Part shown: positions 25,312 through 33,103 of the stretch, one piece after another | Numbering within the stretch: the stretch's first letter is position 1 | Layout of the letters: each line of letters begins with the position of its first letter | Source of the DNA: a virus | Virus record (IMG/VR): IMGVR_UViG_3300010233_000076 | Coordinates: 1 to 33,956 of that record | Direction: 5' to 3' (one strand) | DNA: 33,956 nucleotides | Position numbers and translations under genes: made by a program | The notes under the pieces: model-generated | What the model was told of the DNA's origin: nothing | The model's input: only the letters and a program-made list of their open reading frames with translations | The model's database searches: none

Positions 25312-27387
25312 TTATGTAATTCCTTGTTGTGTGACATTAAGTATTAAGGCTCCGCCAGCTGATGACGAGTTTACGATAGCTTGAATACCACTAGCGGGAG
25401 TTGTCAGTGTATAGAGTTGGCTTGTCGTAGCGTTTGTTAGACCAGCTACGATAGGGAATGAAATGGGAAGAGCAGGGAAGTAATAATAAACATTCGCACC
25501 ACCACCAGGAGGAACATCATTTGCGTTACCCCCTGCAGCATAACTAAAATGAGTGGCATCTATAACAGTAATTTGCGCATTAATATTGAGATTTGCAGCA
25601 GATATATTGTTGGTAGCAGCTGCTCCTTGAATCGTTACCATATCTCCTGTATGTAAGGAAGCTGTCGAAGGTACTGTAACCGTCACTAGTGGTGATCCAT
25701 TGACCGTAACCAAAGGATTATCTGCAAGAAAAACTGCTTTAGGAGATTCAAATTGATATGAGGGACCAGCTGGTTTGTAATACCCAACAGTATCCATTGT
25801 CTGATTGACGGAGTAATTGATTACGCCTGTCTTAATGGCTTCAATAGTCGTATTTGGGAATGTGGCAAAGGTATTGAGAAACAACCATTGTAATATACAA
25901 GTAGAATCCCAACCAACGCTCATAGCGAAGAAATCACCGCTGGTCGTAATATTGTTTATGATATGATATTGATAAACGGAAGTTACCGTACCACCATTTG
26001 GTCCCGTGAGGGTTTCTGTAAATGCATTCCCGTATAAATCCAAACCATTAATGGTAATGGTAATTCCAGCATTATTCTGAACTGAGCTAAAATTTAACTT
26101 TCTTTGTAGATTTGGCAAAATCACTGGATAAGGCAACGTTAAAGGAAGTGAGCCAGTTGCTGCCGCTACAACATTTTGTGTCGCAGCAATAAGACCATAT
26201 GCCCCAGCAGAAAGCGCAGTTTGTCCGTTATCTTGAGTGATCGAAGATATAGTATGGAAGGCATTTAAGGAGACTACAGTGGCGTTATTAGGACCAACCA
26301 AAGTGTTTTCGATAATTGCCCCTCCAGCAATATTGGTTCCTGTAATCGTAAAGGTAGATGCAGAATTATCGGCAGCTGATGTTAAGGTAACATGATAAGC
26401 CGTTCCCGTTGGAAAGGTTATAACATTTTGTTGAAGGATAGCATTGGCCGCGCCTGCAACTGTTTGATTGGCAGATATATAATCTGGAACACTTAAAGTT
26501 ATAGCCGCGGCGGCTGTATTAACTTGAATAGATGTCACTGTTGAATAATTATTAGCGGAGTTAACGCTGTTAGCATTAGGTCCGGCTTTGAATTCTGATG
26601 AAGCACCCGCTAGATTAGTTCCAGTAATATGAAATGTTGAAGCCGATAAATTGTTTGGACTTGATAATGCAAGAAGCCATTCTTGATTAGGGAAGGTTGT
26701 TTCTCCTAATACAAAGACTCCATTTGCGGGAGTGTTTTGGAGAGCAGCAAGATAAACTTCTGTTCCGACTGAAATATTAGTAACGGCACCATCAGGAGTG
26801 ATACTAATAATAGAATTGAAAGTATCAGCAGAAAAAACAGTGTTCGCATTTGGTCCTACCACAACTTTAGTTTGGGGTGCTCCAGCATTATCAGTGCCTA
26901 CAATTGTAAAATTAACTCCGGATTCATCCGCTGTTGATGTGAATGCGACAAGGAATGCCGTTGCAGGGGAAGGAACAAAGGTAAATGCCGAATTATCACC
27001 TACATTTAATATTAAGGCAGTTGCACCAGCTGTGCTCTGTGATTGAGCAATAAGATCTTCTACACCAGCTTTTAGATTAGTAACAGCGGCAGCAACGCCA
27101 CCAGTCTTAGAAATAATACTCGTAACAGTGGCATATTGCTTTGTAGAAATAGCATGTACGTTAGCGGCAGCTCCAGTGAGTGTCTCGCTAATTACGGCGC
27201 CGTTAACATCAGTACCAGTAATGGTAAATGTATTACCGGCATTGTTGGAGGTTCTCGTGATCGCAACTTTATAAGTTTTAGAGAAAATGGTAGTGTTTGC
27301 CAAGGCAACCCCAGCTTGTAAGTCCGTAATAGGCATTAAAGCTGTATTGCTTGCCGGTGGAAAGTTCACTACCATTGGTCTCGACAT
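25312..27387 (-). CDS. Virion protein made of tandem beta-sandwich-like repeats
   Basis: A 691-residue structural protein with about five tandem units of roughly 90 residues, each recognisable by FTITGTDVNGAVISETLTG-like then TVTSI-like text (examples: FTITGTDVNG, FTIVGTDNAG, FHITGTNLAG, FTITGTNIAG, ITINGLDLYG). Near residues 575-660 it also carries one copy of the beta module seen in the gp10-like protein (VTVPSTASLHTGDMVTIQGA). The chain is Ala/Thr/Asn-rich with no membrane segment. The gene lies between a capsid-cluster protein and the gp4-like gene, so it is probably a head or neck decoration; the exact place in the virion is unknown. Confidence 0.65.
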   Translation of the reverse strand: MSRPMVVNFPPASNTALMPITDLQAGVALANTTIFSKTYKVAITRTSNNAGNTFTITGTDVNGAVISETLTGAAANVHAISTKQYATVTSIISKTGGVAAAVTNLKAGVEDLIAQSQSTAGATALILNVGDNSAFTFVPSPATAFLVAFTSTADESGVNFTIVGTDNAGAPQTKVVVGPNANTVFSADTFNSIISITPDGAVTNISVGTEVYLAALQNTPANGVFVLGETTFPNQEWLLALSSPNNLSASTFHITGTNLAGASSEFKAGPNANSVNSANNYSTVTSIQVNTAAAAITLSVPDYISANQTVAGAANAILQQNVITFPTGTAYHVTLTSAADNSASTFTITGTNIAGGAIIENTLVGPNNATVVSLNAFHTISSITQDNGQTALSAGAYGLIAATQNVVAAATGSLPLTLPYPVILPNLQRKLNFSSVQNNAGITITINGLDLYGNAFTETLTGPNGGTVTSVYQYHIINNITTSGDFFAMSVGWDSTCILQWLFLNTFATFPNTTIEAIKTGVINYSVNQTMDTVGYYKPAGPSYQFESPKAVFLADNPLVTVNGSPLVTVTVPSTASLHTGDMVTIQGAAATNNISAANLNINAQITVIDATHFSYAAGGNANDVPPGGGANVYYYFPALPISFPIVAGLTNATTSQLYTLTTPASGIQAIVNSSSAGGALILNVTQQGIT

Positions 27388-27399
27388 ATTATAAATCCT

Positions 27400-28539
27400 T
27401 TATGTAAATGCAACTACATATTGATTCACACCAAATCTTCCGAAAGTGGTCTGATACAAATTACCTTTACCAGGTGTCATTTGAATTGCAGCACCGCCAC
27501 CAGCTCCAGCACCGTTTGCAGCTGTCAAAGCATTATAAGAAAATGAATTGGCATTAATAACGGTAAGAGTTGCCGTAATGTTATAATTTGCAGGAGTAAT
27601 GTTATTGATATTTCCAGTACCGCCAGAAATTGTAACAGATTCACCAGTGGTAAATTGATGCCCTGGAGCTGTAACATTTATTTGAGTGCTAAGGTTGGCA
27701 GCTGTAGCTAAAGCATTATTTGCTAGATATACGGTACCATTATTAGAATTATAATAATTACGAGTGTCACCACTTGTACTATAAGCATTAATGGTCAGCC
27801 GCTTAACCGAATCCGCATTTGCCGCAGGTGTATAAGTACCCCTTACATCACCCGTTGTTCCTGTAGCTGGCAATGGATCACCAACCGTGATAGTTCCAGC
27901 ATCTAAAGCTCCGTTGAACTTTTGAGCGAAGATATCGTTTGCATTCTCAAGATAGTAGGGAAGTCCAAACTTATTTCCTACACCAATTGAAACGTTTGCT
28001 GTAGTTCCAGCATCTACATACATTGCTGAAATCCATTTAAAGGCTTTATTCAATGTCGTGGTATTTGCACCGGCAGTAGTAAGAACTGTTTCCACCATTG
28101 GTTGTTCATATTGATCCCATCCCCATACTGTGAAGTTAACAGCTGTAGAGTTAACGAGACCTGTATAAATAATATTACGAGGAACATCTAACATAATAGC
28201 ACCAGCATTTTGAGCGGGACCGCCTGCTGGAAAACTATTTGGAGAAAAGTTATTTACAAATGTCTGAAAGATAGAATTTGTCGTAATTAATGGTACATAT
28301 CCATTACCAGCTATAGTAGCTAATGCAAAAAGATTAGCGGTATTAACTGCCGCCGGAATAATATCCAACAATGCTGTAGGAGTTACATAAATTCCTGGTG
28401 AATGAGAATCAATAGGTGACGCAACTTGTGTAGAAGGTTGCAATACATTGGCTCCCGCTGCGAAGCGGGAACCTAGTATTGGTCCAACTCTAACACCATC
28501 AGAAAAGTGCGTACCCTTTGGAGGGAGAGTTATAGACAT
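27400..28539 (-). CDS. Head-associated structural protein
   Basis: A 379-residue protein immediately after the major capsid gene (three bases between). It has SRFAAGANVLQPSTQ near the start, one unit related to the tandem repeats of its downstream neighbour (FTVWGWDQYEQPMVETVLTT), and near residues 280-360 one copy of the shared beta module (TGESVTISGGTGNINNITPA, then VINANSFSYNAL). The end is GRFGVNQYVVAFT. An AGGAG Shine-Dalgarno lies eight bases before the ATG. Probably a capsid or neck accessory protein; I do not recognise a named family. Confidence 0.65.
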   Translation of the reverse strand: MSITLPPKGTHFSDGVRVGPILGSRFAAGANVLQPSTQVASPIDSHSPGIYVTPTALLDIIPAAVNTANLFALATIAGNGYVPLITTNSIFQTFVNNFSPNSFPAGGPAQNAGAIMLDVPRNIIYTGLVNSTAVNFTVWGWDQYEQPMVETVLTTAGANTTTLNKAFKWISAMYVDAGTTANVSIGVGNKFGLPYYLENANDIFAQKFNGALDAGTITVGDPLPATGTTGDVRGTYTPAANADSVKRLTINAYSTSGDTRNYYNSNNGTVYLANNALATAANLSTQINVTAPGHQFTTGESVTISGGTGNINNITPANYNITATLTVINANSFSYNALTAANGAGAGGGAAIQMTPGKGNLYQTTFGRFGVNQYVVAFT

Positions 28540-28542
28540 AAA

Positions 28543-29448
28543 TTATACTCCTTGTGAACCGTAAGCCGCACGCCAGTTAGAACAACCAAATGAATACCGC
28601 TCTACGAAAGTAACGTTAAGGTTACGAGTCGTTGTATCAGTAAACATATCGATAGTTAGAGGATCACGTTCATAGTACTTAAATCCATTGGTCTCATTTG
28701 TGAGAAGGAACCAAGCAGTTGGATTAGATAAGAATTGATTAACGCGATATCCCATAGGAACGCTACTTAAGTTATAAACAGCGTTGATATCGTTGTTGGC
28801 AGTAGCAGTTCTGAATTTGGATTCCAAAAGAACGTTTGCCGTAAACTGTAGTTCAGGCGGAACGATCAACTTTTCAGAAGTCAAAGCAATGCGCAAGCCA
28901 GAAGCATTCAAGAACTTTTGAATACCAATGAGTGCATCTTGCAATGATGTTTCATTAAGCTGTGTTGGAACGGCAAATGTGTTCGGTACTGTATTACCTT
29001 GAACAGGGTGAGCTGTTGAAAACAAAGGTTGACCATCTGATACGGGGAAGTTTGTACTAAACCCGTTATTCAAAATAGCTGCACCTTCAATATTCTTAGC
29101 CTGGCGCATAGAATCCTTGCCAGATTCCGTTGCACGTGGCCACTCATCCTTATACAAGTTATCGCGAATTGTGTTTGCAGTAATCTGGAAACCAATACCG
29201 AAGTTCCTGTGATAATACTGAGTTGTGAACTGTTGAGCCATATCACCATAAATGACAGGACCACCATCTGCTTTGAACTGAGCCATTGGAAGTAGACGCA
29301 TCTCAACTTCATATTCGACAGCCTTGTCAGAAATATGTTGAGTAAAGATGTCTTTCCATTGGTCTGGATAAGTTAGATAGTCACCAAAAACAGCTGCCAA
29401 ACCTGGGCGAAGCAACTGTTGGATAGATTGTAATGTAATAATCGCCAT
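28543..29448 (-). CDS. Major capsid protein
   Basis: A 301-residue protein with features of HK97-fold major capsid proteins of the Mu gpT-like group: N-terminal helix (LQSIQQLLRPGLAAVFGDYL), an extended loop region, SDGQPLFSTAHPV at about residues 137-149, then LQDALIGIQKFLNASGLRI and a C-terminal WRAAYGSQGV. The LFSTAHP element and overall length are typical; the family normally runs from about 300 to 350 residues. An AGGAG lies about ten bases before the ATG. It is flanked by a decoration-like gene upstream and head proteins downstream, in the usual order. No separate N-terminal scaffold domain is seen; a scaffold-like gene lies upstream at 33104. Confidence 0.8.
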   Translation of the reverse strand: MAIITLQSIQQLLRPGLAAVFGDYLTYPDQWKDIFTQHISDKAVEYEVEMRLLPMAQFKADGGPVIYGDMAQQFTTQYYHRNFGIGFQITANTIRDNLYKDEWPRATESGKDSMRQAKNIEGAAILNNGFSTNFPVSDGQPLFSTAHPVQGNTVPNTFAVPTQLNETSLQDALIGIQKFLNASGLRIALTSEKLIVPPELQFTANVLLESKFRTATANNDINAVYNLSSVPMGYRVNQFLSNPTAWFLLTNETNGFKYYERDPLTIDMFTDTTTRNLNVTFVERYSFGCSNWRAAYGSQGV

Positions 29449-29453
29449 TTCAA

Positions 29454-30053
29454 TTATACTCCTGTTGCGCCGGCTGAGGTTGATGTCCAGTTCAGCTTTA
29501 CTAACAAATTAGCGTAAGGTGTTCCTGAGACGTTTCCAGGAATTGGATCAAATCCGATAACATGTAGTGGAAAATAGTTAGTAGCTGCGAAGGTATTAGT
29601 ATCTAACATCATCCCTGATTGACCAGTAGATGTACTACCAGCTGTCGCAAAACTTACAGATGCATTCTTGTTAACAGCATTTGTAGTTGTAGGAGTGGTG
29701 GTAGCATTACATTGAATCGTAAAGATTGTGTTAGGATCAGTAATGATATTTGCTTGAGGTGTAGTTCCGGCAAACACTGTCGTATTAGCTGGCCAATATT
29801 TACTAAACTGTACGATACCGTTAGTATCTGTATATCTACATCCCCAGAAAACACCAACAGCTGGTGTAGCTGCTGCGGCCGCTAAAGTATAAATAGTTAC
29901 CAAACCATTTGTAAGTTGAACTAGATCGCCTTCAAATAGACTCGTTCCATAAGCAGAAGCAATTGGATAGTTCCAAAAACTTCCCACCCAAGGGGCAGCA
30001 CCATAAGTGCTATTCGCAACGAGACCTAAAGGCGCATTGACGCCATAAGTCAT
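29454..30053 (-). CDS. Probable capsid decoration or head protein
   Basis: A 199-residue beta-rich protein directly upstream of the major capsid gene (five bases between). The signatures PIASAYGTSLFEGDLVQLTN, VGVFWGCRYTDTNGIVQFSK and YWPANTTVF are ones I associate with a conserved phage protein that pairs with the capsid gene in short-tailed phages. Decoration or capsid stabilisation is the likely role, inferred from the pairing. A GGAG Shine-Dalgarno precedes the ATG. This gene is separated from groEL by the plus-strand toxin-antitoxin cassette. Confidence 0.65.
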   Translation of the reverse strand: MTYGVNAPLGLVANSTYGAAPWVGSFWNYPIASAYGTSLFEGDLVQLTNGLVTIYTLAAAAATPAVGVFWGCRYTDTNGIVQFSKYWPANTTVFAGTTPQANIITDPNTIFTIQCNATTTPTTTNAVNKNASVSFATAGSTSTGQSGMMLDTNTFAATNYFPLHVIGFDPIPGNVSGTPYANLLVKLNWTSTSAGATGV

Positions 30054-30120
30054 GAAAAATCTCCAAATAAGAATTAATATATGTAAAAAATCAAAGGGAT
30101 TTGCGCACGAAGCGATTGTG

Positions 30121-30152
30121 AAAATATAAGGAGTCCTATCACCCTATATTTT
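30121..30152. repeat. Inverted repeat between capsid operon and toxin-antitoxin cassette
   Basis: AAAATATAAGG (30121-30131) and CCCTATATTTT (30142-30152) pair over 10 of 11 positions around a 10-base loop. It lies 68 bases upstream of the decoration-like gene. It could be a regulatory hairpin or operator for the head genes, or a scar of the cassette insertion. The stem is too A/T-rich to be a convincing terminator. The rest of 30054-30305 shows no gene. Confidence 0.45.
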
Positions 30153-30271
30153 ATGAACGTCAACCCGAGGGGACGAAGTAACCAATGAATGGATACTTGA
30201 TGTATAATCGTAACAGAGATTAAAGAGGGAAGATAGATAAAATTTTAGGATAATTAATTATTGTTAAGCTG

Positions 30272-30300
30272 TTGACAAATTACGTCACTGACGGTAAAAA
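30272..30300 (+). promoter_or_regulatory. Promoter and possible operator of the toxin-antitoxin operon
   Basis: TTGACA (30272-30277), a perfect -35, is followed after 17 bases by TAAAAA (30295-30300), a partial -10. The spacer holds an almost perfect inverted repeat, TTACGTCA-C-TGACGGTAA (30280-30297), with one extra base in the right arm. HigA-type antitoxins repress their own promoter by binding such palindromes, so this is the expected operator position. The toxin ATG is at 30306, so the leader is very short. Confidence 0.5.
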
Positions 30301-30305
30301 GTGAT

Positions 30306-30617
30306 ATGATATATATAGAGACTACATTTTTTTCTAAGATTCGTGATTCTTATTTTAATACTGATGAGTTTAATCTCTTTCAACTTTACTTAGAAGAAAA
30401 TCCGGAAAAAGGCGATCTAATTCCTCATAGTCGGGGATTAAGAAAAGTTAGATGGTCAGCAAGAGGAAAAGGTAAAAGCGGTGGGTTAAGAGTTATATAT
30501 TATTATATCAATCGGGAAAATAAAATTATATTGCTTACTGTTTATTCTAAAAATGAAGCATCAGATATAAGCAAAGAGATGATTAAAAAACTTAATAAGG
30601 AATTAGAAGATGACTAA
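30306..30617 (+). CDS. higB: HigB/RelE-type toxin
   Basis: A 103-residue toxin of the RelE/HigB superfamily, which cleaves mRNA at the ribosome. Family signatures: ENPEKGDLIPHSRGLRKVRW (about residues 31-50), ARGKGKSGGLRVIYYY (52-67) and ILLTVYSKNEASDIS (75-89). The basic patch around R46, K47, R49, R53 and R62 is where RNA contacts and catalysis occur in relatives. Length is normal. It precedes and overlaps the antitoxin gene by eight bases, the toxin-first order typical of HigBA. The pair runs against the minus-strand virion genes, so it is a separately transcribed cargo gene. Confidence 0.9.
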   Translation: MIYIETTFFSKIRDSYFNTDEFNLFQLYLEENPEKGDLIPHSRGLRKVRWSARGKGKSGGLRVIYYYINRENKIILLTVYSKNEASDISKEMIKKLNKELEDD

Positions 30618-30909
30618 AAGAGATATAGGACAAGAGATATTGGATGGTTTGCGTGAAGTCAAGGCAGGTGGTGGAACTTATACATATGTTGAGGGAGTTA
30701 AACCTCCTAAGGAAATCCGTAACGGTTTAGATATGTCTCAAGATGAATTTGCTATTTTTATGGGAATTAGCAAGCGCACTCTTCAAGAATGGGAACAAGG
30801 ACGTCGTAAGCCTACTGGTAGTGCGATTTCTTTATTAAGAATAGCACAACGAAGTCCCCAAACATTTGTAACCTTAGGAGGTACGGATTTTCAAGGGATT
30901 AGAAGGTGA
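30610..30909 (+). CDS. higA: HigA-type antitoxin, XRE family
   Basis: A 99-residue antitoxin with an XRE helix-turn-helix at about residues 33-82: IRNGLDMSQDEFAIFMGISK, then RTLQEWEQGRRKPTG and ISLLRIAQRSPQTF. The N-terminal RDIGQEILDGLREVKAG is the usual toxin-facing part. AAGGA lies eight bases before the ATG, within the toxin gene. It should neutralise the upstream toxin and repress the operon. Its last 36 bases overlap the 3' end of groEL on the opposite strand, so the two genes share sequence tail to tail. Confidence 0.9.
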   Translation: MTKRDIGQEILDGLREVKAGGGTYTYVEGVKPPKEIRNGLDMSQDEFAIFMGISKRTLQEWEQGRRKPTGSAISLLRIAQRSPQTFVTLGGTDFQGIRR

Positions 30910-32538
30910 TTGAATATCATTGATTGTGATCTCGTTCTCTTCAACAAGAACAGCTTCAGTGGTCAAGAAAAGGCCAGCAATAGAAACAGCATCTTGAAGA
31001 GCTGTAATGACTACCTTTGTTGGATCAATAATTCCTGCTTCAAACATATTAACATATGTATCATCTTGGGCATTGTACCCATATGGTACGGGAAATGATT
31101 CTGTTTCTTTGGGTCGGTGTCTTATAAAATTAGCTAAGGTAGTTTGAATTTCAGCTACATCTTTTCCAGCATTCATAATAATCTGCTTAAAAGGGGAGTT
31201 CATTCCCAACCACATCATATTATAACCAGATGCAGGCGCATTAATATCAAATCCAGAATAAGTGCTATTTGATACACTTCTTAATGCAATACCCCCACCT
31301 GGTACTATCCCATCTTGCAATGCAGCTCTGGTTGCATGCACGGCATCATCAACACGGTCTTTACGTTCTCTTAATTCAATGTCCGTGGTTCCACCGACCT
31401 TTATAACCCCAATCCCGTTTGTGAACCTAGCAAATCGAAGATCAAGAGTTGCTTTTTTAAAATCATCCTCACAAGAAGAGATTTCTTCCTTAAGATAGGA
31501 GATTTTAGCATCGATCTCTTCCCTAGAACCACAACCTCCCATAATTGTCGTTTTATCAGACGTGATAATAATCTTTCTACAGCTTCCCAACATATCCTTA
31601 GTAACTTTTTTAAGCTCATTACCTTTATCTTGTGATACAATTTGAGCTCCCGTCATAATAGCTAAGTCATTGATTAACTCATTCTGCAATTCCCCTATGA
31701 ATGGACATTTGACAGCTGCCAGTTTAAATCCATTGCGCATCTTGTTAATAACGAGGGTTGATAGAGCTTCCCCATCTACATCCTCAGCTATAATAAGAAG
31801 AGAACGGTTCTCCCTTACAATAGATTCCATTAGAGGCATGATTGGATGTAAGGTAGATATCTTCTTATCATAAATCAAAATGTATGGATTTTCTAACTCA
31901 CAGATCATCTTATTGGGATTAGTCACAAAATAAGGGGATATAAATCCTTTATCTAATTCCATACCCTCAACAATGGTTAATTCTGTTTTGCCTGTTGATG
32001 ATTCTTCTATAGCAACAACACCATCTTTGCCAACCTTATCAAACACTTCCGCTATGAGCTTCCCAATTTCCTTTTCACCATTAGCAGCTATGGTTGCAAT
32101 GTATTCTACTTCCTCTGGTGTTGAGATTGGCTTTGAATATAATTTCAGTTTTTCAATAGCTAGATTGCAAATAGAGTCCATATTGCGTTTTAAATCCATT
32201 GGATTAACACCCAAGGATACGGCCTTCATACCTTCATCAATGAGAGTTTGAGCTATTACGGTAGCTGTAGTAGTACCATCACCAGCAATATCACATGTTC
32301 TGGTTGCAACTTGCCTTATAAGTTCAGCCCCAACACTCTCGAACTCGTCGTAGATTTCAACTTCACGAGCTACAGATACGCCATCCTTTGTAATACGCAA
32401 AGGTGCATTTGTTCTCTTTATAATTACATTGCGCCCTTTAGGACCCAAAGTTACCTTAACAGCATTAGCGATCGTATTGATCCCAACCAATATCTTATTG
32501 CGCGCAAGCTCTCCAAATTCTATTTTCTTTGGTAACAC
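30874..32538 (-). CDS. groEL: Phage-encoded GroEL-like chaperonin
   Basis: A 554-residue group I chaperonin, full length and in register with E. coli GroEL to about residue 416. ATP-site residues are kept: LGPKGRNV (31-38), KDG (51-53), GDGTTT (86-91) with D87, D398 in RVDDAV, GGG 414-416. The apical substrate-binding face keeps SPYF (201-204), L259, V263 and I264, with methionine replacing leucine at 234 and 237. There is an insertion of about ten residues before DPTKV (505-509). The C-terminus ends NPLKIRTS and lacks the glycine-methionine tail. No groES is visible. The start is GTG, after GAGGG. It probably folds capsid or fibre proteins, inferred from its place in the head operon. Confidence 0.93.
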   Translation of the reverse strand: MLPKKIEFGELARNKILVGINTIANAVKVTLGPKGRNVIIKRTNAPLRITKDGVSVAREVEIYDEFESVGAELIRQVATRTCDIAGDGTTTATVIAQTLIDEGMKAVSLGVNPMDLKRNMDSICNLAIEKLKLYSKPISTPEEVEYIATIAANGEKEIGKLIAEVFDKVGKDGVVAIEESSTGKTELTIVEGMELDKGFISPYFVTNPNKMICELENPYILIYDKKISTLHPIMPLMESIVRENRSLLIIAEDVDGEALSTLVINKMRNGFKLAAVKCPFIGELQNELINDLAIMTGAQIVSQDKGNELKKVTKDMLGSCRKIIITSDKTTIMGGCGSREEIDAKISYLKEEISSCEDDFKKATLDLRFARFTNGIGVIKVGGTTDIELRERKDRVDDAVHATRAALQDGIVPGGGIALRSVSNSTYSGFDINAPASGYNMMWLGMNSPFKQIIMNAGKDVAEIQTTLANFIRHRPKETESFPVPYGYNAQDDTYVNMFEAGIIDPTKVVITALQDAVSIAGLFLTTEAVLVEENEITINDIQSPSNPLKIRTS

Positions 32539-32540
32539 TA

Positions 32541-33098
32541 TTAACGCCCTCTACTTCTATGAGCTGGTTGATAGCTTCTTTCATCAACAACGACATTTCT
32601 TGGGTCTCTACCATTGCTCAAGTATTCAGTAAGGGCACCAGATTCTTTGCGTATCTCTTCGCCTTGGATTCTGTGTTCTTCTTGTTCTTCTAAGTACATC
32701 TCCATAGGTTTTTTCATTAGGATACAACCACCACGACGAATCCTTCCGTCACTACGGCTTCTATCAAAATCATGATTAAGCTCTACCATCTTTAGTTGTG
32801 GAATTTCGTTTGCATTTACAAACTCCCATCCATCTAATACTCGTTCATGAAGATTATCATTTTGAGGAACGTTAAGAACATATTCGACCATCCATCCTAA
32901 CATGAATCCATTTGGCCAAATCTCATATGGTATATGGAACTTTCCCTCATGTCCTCTCTTTGCTCGAGACATCGGTCTTGATCTAGAAGATTGTATTTGA
33001 TCTCTCGGAGTTTGTTCTCTAGACCATTGGTGCATTACGTGATCTTCAGCGAATACGCAGACATCTTCAACAACTTCAGTATCTTGTTTTTTAGCCAT
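32541..33098 (-). CDS. Conserved head-cluster protein of unknown function
   Basis: A 185-residue hydrophilic protein. The centre (WPNGFMLGWMVEYVLNVPQN, then NLHERVLDGWEFVNANEIPQ) and CILMKKPMEMYLEEQEEHR resemble a small family of phage proteins located between scaffold and capsid genes: 'YEWV...V.G.P...N..R....GW..V....P' then 'G..LM..P.E'. The frame also offers an ATG at 33104, overlapping the upstream stop as TAATG; the ATG at 33098 has AGGA eight bases upstream, a better spacing, giving MAKKQDTEVV. It is followed after two bases by groEL. Function unknown. Confidence 0.7.
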   Translation of the reverse strand: MAKKQDTEVVEDVCVFAEDHVMHQWSREQTPRDQIQSSRSRPMSRAKRGHEGKFHIPYEIWPNGFMLGWMVEYVLNVPQNDNLHERVLDGWEFVNANEIPQLKMVELNHDFDRSRSDGRIRRGGCILMKKPMEMYLEEQEEHRIQGEEIRKESGALTEYLSNGRDPRNVVVDERSYQPAHRSRGR

Positions 33099-33103
33099 TT
33101 GCA

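Noticed and set aside
31262-32535. Several plus-strand frames opposite groEL
   Set aside because: groEL is unmistakable and covers the region; the opposing products have no recognisable features.
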